Shown in pieces: positions 11,160 through 23,656 of a DNA stretch of 64,000 nt (positions within the stretch are counted from its first letter, which is position 1; each line of letters starts with the position of its first letter). This stretch comes from Saccharum officinarum (Eukaryota; Streptophyta; Magnoliopsida; Poales; Poaceae): assembly GCA_020631735.1 (NCBI GenBank), contig CM036188.1:16348214-16412213 (forward strand), written 5' to 3'. Both the position numbers and the translations under genes were made by a program. The notes under the pieces were generated by a model. It was not told the DNA's origin. It saw only the letters and a program-made list of their open reading frames with translations, and ran no database searches.

Positions 11160-12740
11160 TTTTATTGTTTTATAATTTATTTTATTTTTTCGTGCAATTG
11201 GGTTTTGCTTTTTATTCGCTACGTAGATGATAGGTCCATCAGCACTAAACATTATAAATCTTACGGTTACAGTTCAAATGTACTTATGAAGCTCTCGATC
11301 CTTTGAAATAAAAAAGAAATTACAATAGTCTAGCGAGTCGCTTTGGCCCGTACTGTGCCTTGTACTTCACGGACTGTGCAATTGAGAATGTTCCTTTTTT
11401 CCCAAGCACTCTGATATGATGAAGGCTGCTAGCTCCGATGATAGTGCTATGACCTCCATTGATAACAACCTTTGGTGTTCAAATTTCTTGCGCTGTCAAT
11501 CAAAAAACCGGTTTCGAAAGGCAGAAATGTTAGAGAAATAAGTAGATCATTTTGTTGAATTAACAGATATAAATGAAATGGGGGTTATACATACCAAATC
11601 ATCTGCCGCCTCCAATTTTACGCCGAGCTAGCGAAGCATTGCCCACATTACGTAGAACCCGCAATCATTGTTCCCCGCTAGCTGGTTTAGGGTCTCCAAT
11701 TGCATTGGTGCAACCTGGAATGGGACCTTCGTCCCATCGACCATTCTTGCCTAGACACTGTGCCACATTATAAAGTGTGAGCAAAGGGGCAACATTATAA
11801 TGTGCTATGTGCGATTAGAAAATAATATGTTATTAGGTTCGCTTATGCATTAAGCACTTTGACTAGGAAAAATAAATATCCTTTTTCTTCGAGTCCCACA
11901 CCTTGATATGATTTCTTTTAAGAGCATAAAACTAAGAGCAGAGAACACATACTCGCAGTTGTAGGCTAGAAGTATTTTGGTTTTATTATTCATCTTGAAA
12001 TTTTTTTAAATGGCAGTCAGTGTCTCCGTCAGATCTTCCACTTTATTTCCATACATGCCTCTGCATGTTCTCACATTGACTAGCTCAGGGTCCAGGAAGA
12101 CATATGAGTGTACTTTGTTCTGAAGCAATTAATGTTTTGCTACACACCTACATAATTCATGGGGAATGTGCAGTCGTTAACTATTTGTGTATCAAGAGGT
12201 TAGTTAATTATAATATCGTGCGAGTAGGGTACTTGCATAGACCACAACGTCAACATTTGTGTATCGAGATCGCATCTCTGGAATAGCTGAAATAAGCACT
12301 CACAACTAGGATAATGAAAAACATGCTGCGGGTGGATAATATATTTGAAACCCATCTGCTCCGTCTCAGTGCTTGGGCCATGTAATAATCATGCGAGTCA
12401 CGCATATATGTTGTCAAATTTTTATACTCCTCTTCTGCCAAGAAATTGCCTCTTTAAAACTGCATTGCCGGTCTTGTCGTCTCATATAGTGAATCATAAT
12501 AGATGTTCACAGCTTGATCCCTGATTAATTCAGGGTTGTCTTCGACAATCTTGTTTATCTTCCTTTGATCTTCATGGTGTATTTCTTCGACTCTTAATTG
12601 ATTCTACTTACTTTCTGTTTGCCTATTGAATTCGGACTGCACCCTCCACTTAGGCAATGAGGCAAATAGATTCTAGAATCTAACTTTATCTTCCTTGGAG
12701 GATTCATCTGGCTTTGGGTTCATCAAGTTTGTAATGCTGC
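11160..12740 (-). pseudogene. 3' part of the CACTA ORF, fragmentary
   Basis: Mostly AT-rich decayed sequence. A reverse-strand frame is open for about 44 codons at roughly 11345-11480 and reads PKVVINGGHSTIIGA..., with the composition of coding DNA. A further reverse-strand piece at 12250-12441 (60 codons) has an acidic, Tyr-rich N-terminal half. Neither matches a domain I can name. Position and strand fit the end of the gene whose remnants lie at 12744-14471. Confidence 0.35.
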
Positions 12741-12743
12741 CAC

Positions 12744-14471
12744 TCATCGTCCTTTTCTTTTTTTGTTGGTCCACTTTGGGAGCATTAGCAACCAAATCCG
12801 AGGACCTTTTCTGCAACTGCGAGGATGCCCTAGATCTTGTTTTAGGCAATTGTGGAGGAGGATGAGAATTATGTTTTCTCGGGGCTGATGAAGATGGAGG
12901 AGGAGTCTTCTCTTTTGTTGGGGCTGATGAAGATGGAGGAGGACGAGGAAGAGAAGGAACTTCTGTCTTCTCGGGGGTGTTGGCAAGGGAGGAGGGAATG
13001 TAGAGTGATCTCCTCTGTTGGGAGATGGTGAGTGATCTCTGGGCATCGAATATTTGCCATCGTCCTCATCTTCATCCGAAGACAACTGGTGATAAAGTTT
13101 AATGAAGCGCTTGTGCCAGGCCACATGAGTGCCCTTGTTCTGAACAAGGCGTTCCCTGCCTTCCTATGTGAGGTAATCAATGTGCATCTTGTTATACTTC
13201 TTATCAAGTAGATTATCAATGCTAACGTGGGCATACCCTAGTGGAATTGGGCGGCCATTGTTGGTCCCATCTCCCACAGGCAAGGCCCAGCCAACAACCA
13301 CCTTGTCAGTTGTCCATTGCTGACGGATGTATAGCCTGACATTGATGGGATCGGTGATGCTGTCCATCATATGAGGCGCATTCGCCTCTTCATCATCGAG
13401 CGGGGTCGATCCACAGCTGTTGTGACCCCTGAACTGTGGGCTAAAGCTATTCGGAACAGGTTCTTGTGGTACTACTCCCGATCTCATGGACTCTATAAAT
13501 ACATTGACTTTTTCTTGAACCCTCTCATCAATCCCTTTTTTAAATTTGTCTTCCATCTCTTTCAGAACCCTCATATACTCTGCCTCTTGTGCTGCTCTAC
13601 CCCTCGAGCGGCTTCGATAAGTGGAAGATTCTTCCTAGAATGCTATTTTCCAAGGAACAAGACTGTCTCCTCTAGTGCGACCAGGGTGCACCTTGTTTTC
13701 GAGTGCTTGGGTGAGCATGTCATTCCCCCTATTAGTAGTGCAGGTCCCTTTCCTCACCTCATCATTTACCTCAGAGATCCTCTGGATGAGGCTGCTCATG
13801 GCTTTATTTGTGGAGCCAAAGCTCCCATCCGGGCCGTGGTGTCCCCCCTCGCCATACAACAATATATCGATCTGGGCTCCCAATTGGCAGTCTCATGCTC
13901 AACGCCAAGGCATTCCACCTCCTCAAGTTCACTTTCAAATTCATCCATCTTACTGGCATACCCACGAGAGCTGACTTTATGAGGATTTGTCACTTTAAGC
14001 AAGTTCTCCTTATTCTTCCTGCTCAGTTCCAAGTACTCCTCGAATTGCCTGTATTGCTTGAATTCGTGCCAAAAGTCCTTCTGCTTGGCGTACTCTCCAC
14101 CATCCCAATTTGGCTCTTTATCTTCAAGGATAAATTTCTTATACAATGTCTCCTTGAAAGTCTTCAAGCATGTCCCCATGATTTCTTTCGCTTTTTTTCC
14201 TGACTTGCTCCATGTCATAGTCCTGTGGGAAAGTGAAATACTATGGGATCCATTTCTCCAATATGTCATCCTTCTCACTTTCAGGAACCCTCCACGGGTC
14301 ATCATCTTTCCCAATCCACTTCATGTACTTAATCGGGATGTAGTCCCTTACAAGTGCCCTGATGACAGTCTTGTATTTGGATGCAGCTTTTTTAGGTGCG
14401 AGCGGCTCCCCGATTTGGTCAAACTCAGTGATGTGCCAGTGTGCAATCCTACCAGTAGGAAGCTGTGACAC
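12744..14471 (-). pseudogene. CACTA transposase-associated ORF (Ptta/En/Spm type), frameshifted
   Basis: Consecutive reverse-strand open pieces in different frames make up one broken gene. From 5' to 3': 14241-14471 (DYIPIKYMKWIGKDDDPWRV); 13796-14314, with a W-x2-F block (DFWHEFKQYRQFEEYLELS) and NPHKVSSRGYASKM; 13635-13883, with HPGRTRGDSLVPW; 13164-13574, with a MEDKFKKGIDE coiled region; and 12744-13124, rich in Pro/Ser/Lys. A W-F block, then K-N-K with H-x-SSRGYA, then HPGRTRG...PW is the order I associate with the plant En/Spm family protein (Transposase_24 type). Frame changes and stops exclude a functional product. Introns could explain some breaks but not all. Confidence 0.55.
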
Positions 14472-14856
14472 GCCTCACTTGGTTCTGGCCTTGCTGCTAC
14501 CCGAACCATCTGACTGCTCAATTGGCTGAACCTCCTGCTGGAGACACCAAGTAAGCTAATAGCCTCTCAATTAGTTAGCATGTGTGGCTACCTAGTCACA
14601 TGATACCTAAGTTATCTAGTCGTCTTGGTCATCTTGATCCAGCTAGAGAAGAGTGGTAGGGGTCCATTGTACGTCGTTCTCACCATCCTGATTGTCACCG
14701 CCACCATTTGTCGGATCATGCAGCTCTCCCCTCCCACCGATATTAGCCACTTGTTGTTGCCTATCAGTTCTTGGGCAACAGGTTAACGGGCGATGACGAG
14801 TCATGGCTGTGACATGATCATGGTCAGTTTTGGCTACATACAACTACTAGTAGCAT

Positions 14857-14892
<36 letters not shown>

Positions 14893-15649
14893 TACCCAAC
14901 TAATAGAGATTTAATGCAAAGTCTAATAATAAGTCCACATACAGTTCACGTAGAACAAATGCATTGTTTGGTTGGCTCCATACAACAAAGTCCACCTACT
15001 GTTCTATCAAACAAAGCCTACATCAACTTCCAAATAAGAAAAGTAGTGACCATAGCCATAAATAAAAAAGCATGGCATCTTTCCAAGACCAAGGAGCAAT
15101 TTTCCTAATCTTCATATCTCCGAAGGGTGGCTCGTCTTCAATCTCTAGTGCCGGCGGATGGCCATGGTTTGCACTCATTGGACCATAGTAGGCCATCAAA
15201 GCTTCAACTTCTATGTTGTATTTCTTGTAACAATTACTTGGTATTGATTGACTTGAGCATAGCAATCTTCCTAGGTCAGGTAGATCCTAGGCACCCGACC
15301 AACATGCACTACATACTATGCCATGGTTGCCTATACATTTCACCAAATTAGGTTGATAGTGCTATGTCATTCAAACATGTTGTAGACCAAGCAAACTAAG
15401 TTTAGTGTATCAAGCAAAGTTGGAGATTATATTCAAATATTCAGACTTCAATTTCCAACACAGCTAAATCGTGAATTTCAACATCTAACTCATTTCAATG
15501 TATGTTTGAGCACTAGTATGTATCCAACCATGCTTCAAATGACCATAGTGTTTTAAGCTAATTTATTCACTATAGATCAAAGAACATTTGCTACTAAGGA
15601 AATTTGAAGTTTTTCTACACAAAATCTAGAGAAAAAGGGATAAACAGGC
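14472..15649. other. CACTA interior, no gene recognised
   Basis: Mixed AT-rich sequence upstream of the reverse-strand remnants and inside the presumed element. The longest frames are about 80 codons and have no recognisable motif. The only structured piece is the dinucleotide tract at 14857-14892. Confidence 0.4.
14857..14892. repeat. (TG)n(TA)n microsatellite
   Basis: A (TG)n run passes directly into a (TA)n run of similar length within the CACTA interior. Confidence 0.95.
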
Positions 15650-16375
15650 TGATGTCATCCTCACAGGCATTTCAGCGAACACCGAAGAGGCATGGCCAAA
15701 GGCACTCACCGTGGGAGGCGGTAGTAGCTCTCTGTGTTCTCCTGAGGGCCTCGGTTCATGGTCGGCTTTAGCAGATGCAAGCGTGGACAAGGGCATGGCC
15801 GGCGTGGATGACCAGACGAGTAGGAGGTTCAGCCGACCGAGGGTTTGGCAGATGCAGGCGTGGACGACGGTGGTCCAGCAGTGCTCTAGTAGTGTCGACG
15901 AAGACGAGGGCGTCGACATGGCACGGACGGCGTCGGGCGGTGTTGAGGAAGACATGGGCATCGGGTGTCGGACGGTGGTGCGGGGGACAGGTTGATAGCG
16001 TTGGTGGCGGCACGGTGGCATGGAGCAACGCGGTGTGGAGGACCACGGGGTGGGCATGGCGTCGGGCGGCTTCCTCACTAGGGACCACCGGGAGCACGGT
16101 GAAGAACGGCTGTCGGCGTGGAGGAAGAGGAGGGCGCGAGCGCAGCGAGTGGCGGGGCAGGTGGAGGCGGTGCTTCACTAGTGTGGAGGAAGAGAGCTGT
16201 GCGGGCGTTTGAAAGAGGGCGAAATATTACGCCAACACGCGCTTTGGTTATATATTGATGGTGCATCACTGTCGGTGGCCAAGCCAAACCGACAGTGATG
16301 AAGCCTCATCACTGCCGGTGGTAGCCTAGAACCAACAGTGATGAGCTGTAGCACTGCCTGTTCCGCTTAGCCTTT
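15650..16375 (-). other. GC-rich leader block and right subterminal repeats of the CACTA element
   Basis: 15650-16230 is GC-rich and gives overlapping frames on both strands, the usual effect of composition rather than coding. 16240-16257 is TTGGTTATATATTGATGG, a TATA-like string on the forward strand. 16258-16345 carries two or three copies of the CATCACTGYCGGTGG / CAGTGATG module that match the left array. In CACTA elements this place corresponds to promoter plus untranslated first exon. Confidence 0.45.
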
Positions 16376-16404
16376 ATGTAGAGTTAGTTTCGAGTTCCTT
16401 ATGA

Positions 16405-16515
16405 ACTCGTACTACTAGCGCAGCGGTTAAGGCACCGCACTCTGTACCCTAAGGCCTGGGTTCGAACCCTATGTAGCGCAGGCTAGCCAAACCTTTTGAT
16501 TTGTTTTTCAATCAC
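16405..16515 (+). mobile_element. tRNA-derived SINE-like fragment
   Basis: TAGCGCAGCGGTTAAGG at about 16416 fits a pol III A box (TRGCNNAGNGG) and GGTTCGAACCC at about 16459 fits a B box exactly, with spacing of about 40 bases as in a tRNA. No clean acceptor stem closes, so it is not a working tRNA gene. A short T-rich tail runs up to the LTR start at 16516. Confidence 0.5.
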
Positions 16516-19239
16516 TGTCACACCCGGTTTTCTAAAGAACAAAATCAGGCTAAAAATATGTGTGCCCAGGAAGTCCACACATATGTCTGAATGAAAAAGT
16601 ATCAGAAACAATGTTAGTATATAATGTATACATAACTATATTAACACTTACATCAGAGTATCACGGAACGGTGACTAATCTTTAGGCTCCATTCTTCTCA
16701 GGGACAGCTGACTGGTGGCTCCGTATGCCAAACACTTCTGAAAGACATCTGAAAACTCCACTACCTCTGAATCCTTCTTCTGAATAGCACCTTACTACAC
16801 ACTGGAGTGTGGAGGAAATAGCAAGAGTGAGTCCATGTCGAACTCAACAAGTATAACACAGGGTTCATGAGGCACAAAAGGCTTGACACTGTTTGACTGC
16901 ATTTAGCTTTTAATCATCATATAATTAGCAATTGAGTAGCATCAATATGAACCAATTCCCATTAATGAACCAATGATTAATTGTAATAAGGATAATGAAT
17001 AGCATTAACATGAGAATAATAATAACAACAGTAATTAAGCATGATATAACAATGGTAATCATCTATCTGTAGATGTTCCAAGGCCGCTCGTATCCGTGAG
17101 CACAGCTAGTATACCAGTTTATTAAACACTCCGCAGAGGTGTACACTTTCACTGTGAGTCATAACTTCCAAATGCATGGGTTCGCGACTCCCCAAAACAC
17201 CGAAAATCATATAAAGCCACTTAAAGGTTCGTCTAACAAGTTAGGGCCATTAGATTCACTCGGCAGGCAGATGTAGGAACCCCTTTTCAAATGGCACAAT
17301 TTCTTCTCGGCTATACTCATAGACTAGAGGCTGTCCTACACCCAACGTGTCAAGCCATTCTTACATCATTTAATGTAACCACTAACAAGCTAGAAAATGC
17401 CCTTTAAACAACTAAAGCCAGAGCCATATAGCCCTCACAGCTGTACTGTATGTCCCGGATGATCACGTATAGATAAGTCCTTATGGAGAGAAACCAGAGC
17501 AACAATATAACCCCTTTTTCTAGCCCCTTTTTAACAGTAATAAAATCATCATTAAAGGTTGATTGCTTAATCTATTAATCAAATTACAAGATCATTGTTC
17601 ATAATTAAGCACTAGCAATAGCTACCCAAATGCATTCCCAAGGTTGACAAGGAATCAAGGTAACAATAGCTAAGTTATAATCTCTAAGGTTGTCAAGGAA
17701 GACACATGCATAAGTATGATAATTTCAGTGAATAGGACAACAAGGATGGTCCCATGTTATACTTGCCTTATAAGCTTCCTCAAACTTTCTCATACTTTGC
17801 TTCTGGCCGTCACCTTCTGATCTTCAGCGCTCACTAACGGTCCTCATTCTACTCGTAGCGAATACCACGTATAAGCAAACATACAAACAACAAATAAAAG
17901 CAACTAAGAACATGGCACCACACAAGAGAAAATATCATACCAAAAATAAACTAGGTGCTACGGTTACAAGAATATTGCAAAAGACGCCGAAGACGAGTCT
18001 ACCATTAGAAAGAAACGTCTACCGGAAGTTCATATATATTACAGAAGAGAAACATACATGCTTGATTGATTTTAATTAAACAAATTCATGTGAGGTAACT
18101 AATTTAGAAACTATATATTTCCTTTTCAAAATGCGGGGTTAAAACTAGTTATATTCTATTTCTATAAAAAAATTGATATCATCTACGCCAATTAAATTTT
18201 AGCTTACAAAAACTAATTATCATGTGAGGGCATCTAAACGAGTTTTATTTGACCATGTTTAGCCTGAACAAATTATGATGAAACCCATTTTATATGGAAT
18301 TAATCAAGTTAACAATCAATTAGAAAAGATCGACATTATCCTATTTTGCTTTTATTAAAAACACGTTTGCATAAGCATTAATCAATTTCACATTTTAAAT
18401 TATAATGTTCACACACATATGAGCATGGTACCAGTACGTAAATTAAGCCAACAAAAATCTAACATAATTTGAATGAACTTGTTAGTCATGGACATATACG
18501 TTCTGTTCTCCAAACCTGACAAGACTGAACTTGCACACTGCACTTGCTATAGATGATACTTGCATGTGAGTGCGGGTGATAGACGTTTCCATGATCATCG
18601 TATGTATGTATATAGGAATGGCAAGAGGAGGCATCATCTCACCCTGCTCATGATGACCGCTGATGAAGCAACAACAAAGAATCCGAAGGTGGATGACGAC
18701 AAACACTGAGCAGATCGATGTGAAGTGGTTCAACGCAACAAAGAACACGCTGCAGCGACTTGCAGCCGGAAACCATTGGAGCGGCATCTGCTGCGCTGCA
18801 CTGGTGGCAAGGATATACGATGAGGTCAAGATCGGAGGAGATCGACAGCAGCACATTCACAGGACAGAAAAAGAAGGCTAACCTGCTGTTGTGATCGAAG
18901 ATTGATATAATATTAGAGGAAGCCTGGCCTCACATGATTTAGCGGCAAGCAGATGTAAACGGCGACTCGATCGATGGAACAGTGATGAACAACAGCAGCG
19001 GAAGTATGCTCGGCGAGATCGACCTGGCAAGATCAGCGCGACGCAAAGACACGGAGTCGCGGACACCGCGGAACTACGGAAAGCCAATCGACTGGACGCG
19101 GTACGGCCAGGCCGGGCAGCGAGTCGATTACGGCGGCAAAGCGACGAAGTCAAGCTCGGCAGGAACGGCTAGGGTTTGAACAGTGCCAACGACGGAGCCA
19201 TCTATGGGGCAAGGTCTGGCAGCCGCCACACCTAACGAA

Positions 19240-19331
<92 letters not shown>

Positions 19332-20131
19332 GCGGTCAATATGGTATACGTGCTGCTCTACTGGGTCTGGTGGGCCTTACGTAGCACATCATATTATTCA
19401 ACGCAAGGAGGTAACACAAGGAGGCAAATAACATGCGGCAGTCCACGACTTGATGTCTCGTTTTCATCTCCTGGATGATCAATCGGAGGAGTAAATGTTT
19501 AATGAAATTGTATTTTATAATGTAAATTGTAATTGGTTATCTTTTATGTATTATTTAATTTACATATATGAATATGTTCATACGCATTACACGGAGTTAC
19601 TTCGATTTCTATTACATTTTCTAGTAACAAGCTAATATATATGTATATATTATAATATTCCATTTTTCCATTGCATAGTTATATCATATATATTTGATCT
19701 TTATAAATTTTGCCACACTTAAAATTTATTTCTGCCTCCGCCACTGAGCGGCGCGACGACGATGTAGGATGTAGACACGACATTAAAACAGCATCCGCGG
19801 CGGCCTCAGCGGACAGGCTCAGCTTCTCGACGAGATCGGTCGTGTGCGCAGCAGCGGCGGCTTGAGATGTAGGGTCCGCACGGCAATGGAACAAAGAGAG
19901 GGAATGGGCCTTCGGGCTTAAAGGAAGAGACGAGTAAGTTTCTTCATTTTTTTCTTTATTTTTTTCTTTTATCTAAAAGCCATTTCAAAAGCAATTCAAA
20001 TCGTTTTGAAGTTTTGACCAAAACCACTCACTTCAATAAATTACATGTAAGGCATGAATGCTCAAACATGTTCTACCCCCTATGATAAATTTTAATTTAA
20101 AGAAACTATTGTTTTCCTATGTTTTCATGAG
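16516..20131 (-). repeat. Third gypsy LTR (copy C), reverse orientation, cut by gap
   Basis: Starts TGTCACACCCGG at 16516, the reverse-strand 3' end of a chromovirus LTR. It then follows the block order of the other LTRs: GGTGGAAATAGCAAGAGTGAG at about 16810, the CCGCTCGTATCCGTGAGCAC block at about 17090, and the CCATATAGCCCTCACAGCTGTACTG block at about 17425. The U3-like GC-rich block (18850-19200) and terminal AT-rich part (19920-20131) follow. It is longer than the 2.85-kb relatives, mainly because of the sequence around the (TA)n tract (19240-19700). The outer terminus falls in or beside the N gap, so partner and target duplication cannot be seen. Confidence 0.65.
19240..19328. repeat. 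(TA)n microsatellite
   Basis: Almost 90 bases of TA dinucleotides with two small interruptions. An apparent ORF across it is an artefact. Confidence 0.98.
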
Positions 20132-20231
20132 NNNNNNNNNNNNNNNNNNNNNNNNNNNNNNNNNNNNNNNNNNNNNNNNNNNNNNNNNNNNNNNNNNNNN
20201 NNNNNNNNNNNNNNNNNNNNNNNNNNNNNNN
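20132..20231. other. Assembly gap, 100 N
   Basis: Exactly 100 N, a conventional placeholder. It joins LTR C to the first ORF of another retroelement copy, so the body of at least one element is probably missing here. Confidence 0.97.
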
Positions 20232-20598
20232 TGGTAATGAACTTTGACTCCACCTTAGACTCCTTAGTAGTAGGATCCCTTGTCTTGACCCACAGCTCAG
20301 TCTCCCAATAGGAATCCATCCATGGATGACTATACTCCGTACTGCGATACTCCAACGTAGCTTCCCAATCGTAGTAGTAGTTGTCCAAGGTTCTTGTCAG
20401 CATGTCATGGAAGAAAGCATCAGCTTTAGGAACCATGATCTAAAACTTCATGGTCCACCCCATAACTAAATCCTCCATTGGTGTGTCACCAACTCTTGAT
20501 TCAGCATCAGATAGCTCTTGGTCACCATCTTTATAGGGCTCCTAGGTTTTGAAACGGGCAATGTACTGTGCAGCTGACAGACGGGGATGAGGAGGCAT
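20232..20598 (-). pseudogene. Broken copy of the gag-position ORF
   Basis: Reverse-strand relative of the ORF at 40946-41650, closely similar over the N-terminal 120 or so codons (for example KADAFFHDMLTRTLDNYYYD). It starts at the ATG at 20596-20598, has an in-frame stop where the other copy reads FHIM (TTTTAG at about 20440), and has a one-base deletion at about 20546 in the region matching residues near PQEPYEDG. The 3' part is lost in the gap. It lies about 175 bases inside the primer site of LTR copy A, the same place as in the intact element. Confidence 0.8.
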
Positions 20599-20772
20599 CT
20601 ACAAGATTTAGACATAGATTAGATAGAATCAATGTATTTTCGCAATAGAATAAGGTAGAGAAAGCATAAAAATTTAGAAATTAATCAGGTGAAAGGAATA
20701 AACATGAAATAAGTGAAACTTGGATGCTAATAACGGCCACTCTAACTAGGCTTGCTTCCTACAGTCAACACG

Positions 20773-20784
20773 GCTCCGATACTA
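20773..20784 (-). other. Primer binding site of copy A
   Basis: On the reverse strand TAGTATCGGAGC follows the LTR end after three bases. Compared with the initiator-methionine tRNA complement TGGTATCAGAGC it has two mismatches, one shared with the site at 41824-41835. Confidence 0.7.
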
Positions 20785-20787
20785 ATC

Positions 20788-23656
20788 TGTCACACCCATT
20801 TTTAAGGATAAAAATAGGATGCATAAAGTACTCATGTGCGCCCTAGGACATGATCGCACACACAAGTAGACAAATTACATAGTATCATCATAGTGCTTAT
20901 TACATAGCGAATAAATATTTAAGACATAGTCTTGAATGATAAATAATAATGTCTAATAGTAGATCTCCAGCGGAAACTCCAAACACAGGGACACGGTTGA
21001 CTGGTTAACACCAAGACTAGTACTCATTACGATAATCTTCCTCATAATCTTCATCTGTTATGGTGGAAATAGCAAGGGTGAGTCCATGTCGAACTCAACA
21101 AGTACAACACAAGGTTCATGAAGCACAAAAAGGCTAGACACTGTTTAACTGCGTTTAGCTTTTATTTATCATGTATTTAGCAATTGAGTAGCATCAAAGT
21201 AATCCACTTCCCCTTAATGAACCAATGATCAATTGTAATAAGAATAATGAATAGCATTAACATGAGCATAATAATAACAACAGTAATTAAGCATGATATA
21301 TCAGTTATGATCAACTATTCCGTAAGAATCCCCAAGGCCGCTCGTATCCATGAGCACGACTAGTATACCAGTTTTTAACTCTGCGCAGAGGTGTACACTT
21401 TCACTGTGAGTCATAATTGCCAAATGTATGGGTTCATGACTCCCCAAAACACCGGAAATCATATAAAGCCACTTAGAGATTCGTCTAACAAGTTAGGGCC
21501 ATTAGATTCACTCGGCAGGCAGATGTAGAACCCACCTTCCCAGTGGCACAACAACTGTAGCCTATACACACTAAGGACAGGGGCTCGCCCTACACCCAAC
21601 GTGGCAAGCCATTCTTATGCCATTTAAGGTAACCACTAACAAGCTAGAAAAAGGTCCTTTAAGCAACTAAAGCTAGAGCCATATAGCCCTCACAGCTGTA
21701 CTGTATATCCCGGTTATCACTTACAGATAAGTCCTTATGGAGAGTTACTAGAGCAACAACAATCAACACAACATAATGCTCTAGTCCCCTTTGTTAACAA
21801 TAATAAAATCATCTTAATGGTTGATTGCTTAACCCATTAAACAAATTACAAGATCATTGTTCACAATTCAGAACTAGCAATAACTACCCAAATGCATAGC
21901 CTGTAGGTAACAAGGAATCAGGGTATCAATCACTAAGTAATTATCTCTAAGGTTGCCAAGGAAAGCACATGCACATGTATGATAATTTCAGTGAATAGGT
22001 AACAAGGATAGTCCTGTGTTATACTTGCCTTGCTCAAAACTCTCTGGATGATACTACTGATCTAGCTCAAAGTAATACTCCTGATCGTCCAGAAACTGCT
22101 CACCTTCTATACTCGATCATCAATCAACAACATACATGCATCCAATCAAACATACACGAAACAAACAAAGAAATATAATTAGAACAGTACAACAACAGTA
22201 ACAAAACAGTAATAAAAGTTTATAAAACTCTTCTACACGTTCCTAGGATCACACAGACGTAAAGATCACCAAATTCGGAGTTAAAACGTGAAAGTTATGA
22301 ATTTTCTAAGATTTCCTATAGATAAATAAATACTTAATTATAAACTCGAAAATTAAATTGTCCAAACTGACTGTACAACTATACTAACTTGTAAAGCTCG
22401 CAAATACGAACCTAACGCAACTTGAATGGATCAAATTGGAGTTAAATCAAAGATTTTATGACCAAAACAATCCTAGTGGCAAAACTGTAAATATCTGAAA
22501 ACGTATTTTTGATTTACCGCAAGAGAATACGCTTTCAAAACTCAGAAACGTAATTCGGGAATTACGCTTAGGACGGCGAGTTATATTAGGAAAAAGGCCA
22601 GGGGCTCTTTAGAAAAACTACCCGCGAAGGGGTAAGTTCTAATCTCGGCCATTGATCACGAAACCGACGGCCCATGTTCATCCCAGAGGAAACCGGCGGC
22701 GCTACCGCCGTCCCGCCCCAACCCCACAGCGGTGCCATGGCCGGCGGCTCGCCGGAGATGCCAAACTCGATCTATACTTCACCAAAAGACACGCGGATGG
22801 TACCAATCGAACGAGGAGCTTAATGCGATCTCACCTAGGGGTTCAAAGCGATCAATCACGGAACAAAGGCGACGGACGGCTCCAAAAGGCGGGCGACCGA
22901 GCTCCTACATACGGTGAGGACACAACTAGGCCTTAACTTCAAAATTGGAAGCACAATTAGGTTCACAAAGACGAGCTAAGGCCAATAGAGCAACTTACAG
23001 CGGCTAAAACACGAGGTGGCCGCCGAATTTTCCCCCACCGCGGCTTCTAGGGTTCGGCAGCACAGCTAGGGCAAAACTACGATGTAAAATTTGGATAAAA
23101 AGGAAAGGCAAGTTCGGTTCTAGCTTATATAGGGTTGGGACACCTCAATTTAGTTAGAAACCCCGAGAAAATCGACTTTGATTCGGTGGAAATCATGTTG
23201 GAGACCAGCTCGGTCACGGCAAGAGGAGGTAGCCACAGCTGACGGGCGGGGTCCAGTCATCAGCGACCAGGGAGAGAGGGAAGGCGTGGCTGCCGCGGCT
23301 CTAGGCCAACCCATGCGATCACGAGCGCGAGGAGGAGCGGCCTCATCCCGACGGCCCAAGGGAGAGAGAGAAGGAGCGGGTCGATCCAGTTGGGCTTCCA
23401 AGCCGCCAGGGAGAAGGTAAGTTGTTTTATTTTTTTCTTCTTTCTTTTCTTCATTTATTTAGTTTCCAAAACCTATTTCAAATAAAATTTTCTAAGCCAA
23501 AACAAAATAAAATAAATCCACACCACAAAATAAAATAAATGCAACAACATGAATGCATCACCAAATATTCTTTTCTAAATTCTAATTCTCCATTAATTAT
23601 TATCTAAATTATTTGAAACCTATTAATTCTAAAATTTGAAATTTTTGGGTGTTACA
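20788..23656 (-). repeat. Gypsy chromovirus 5' LTR (copy A), reverse orientation
   Basis: 2869 bp, bounded by TGTCACACCC (20788) and GGGTGTTACA (23656), the same termini as the intact element at 34332-44703. The GC-rich U3-like block is at 22620-23420. Its outer edge abuts integrase coding sequence of opposite orientation, so copy A probably inserted into copy B; GATAT at 23657-23661 is the candidate target duplication, whose partner is hidden by the gap. Confidence 0.85.

Larger units (their letters stand above)
10595..16375 (-). mobile_element. Degenerate CACTA (En/Spm) transposon
   Basis: The left end starts CACTACCCTAG at 10595 and is followed by about 550 bp of subterminal repeats built on ACTGCCGGT / ACCGACAGTGAT. 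The same motifs return at the other side (16258-16345: CATCACTGTCGGTGG, CATCACTGCCGGTGG, AACAGTGATGAG). The coding remnants between them are reverse-strand and of En/Spm type, and a GC-rich block at 15650-16230 occupies the expected promoter/5' leader place. The right terminal TAGTG is not evident, so that end is decayed or truncated and the right coordinate is approximate. No three-base target duplication could be confirmed. Confidence 0.65.

Noticed and set aside
15711..16212. Overlapping frames of 94-150 codons on both strands
   Set aside because: All lie in one GC-rich block, overlap each other in several frames and have low-complexity Arg/Gly/Pro content. The block is the leader of a CACTA element.
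16405..16500. Functional tRNA gene
   Set aside because: A and B boxes are present but acceptor and anticodon stems do not close, so it is SINE-like.
19183..19431. ORF with a long Ile-Tyr repeat
   Set aside because: It is the translation of a (TA)n microsatellite.
20125..20436. ORF running through the first gap
   Set aside because: Part of it is N. Only the real sequence from 20232 is used, as a pseudogene of the gag-position ORF.
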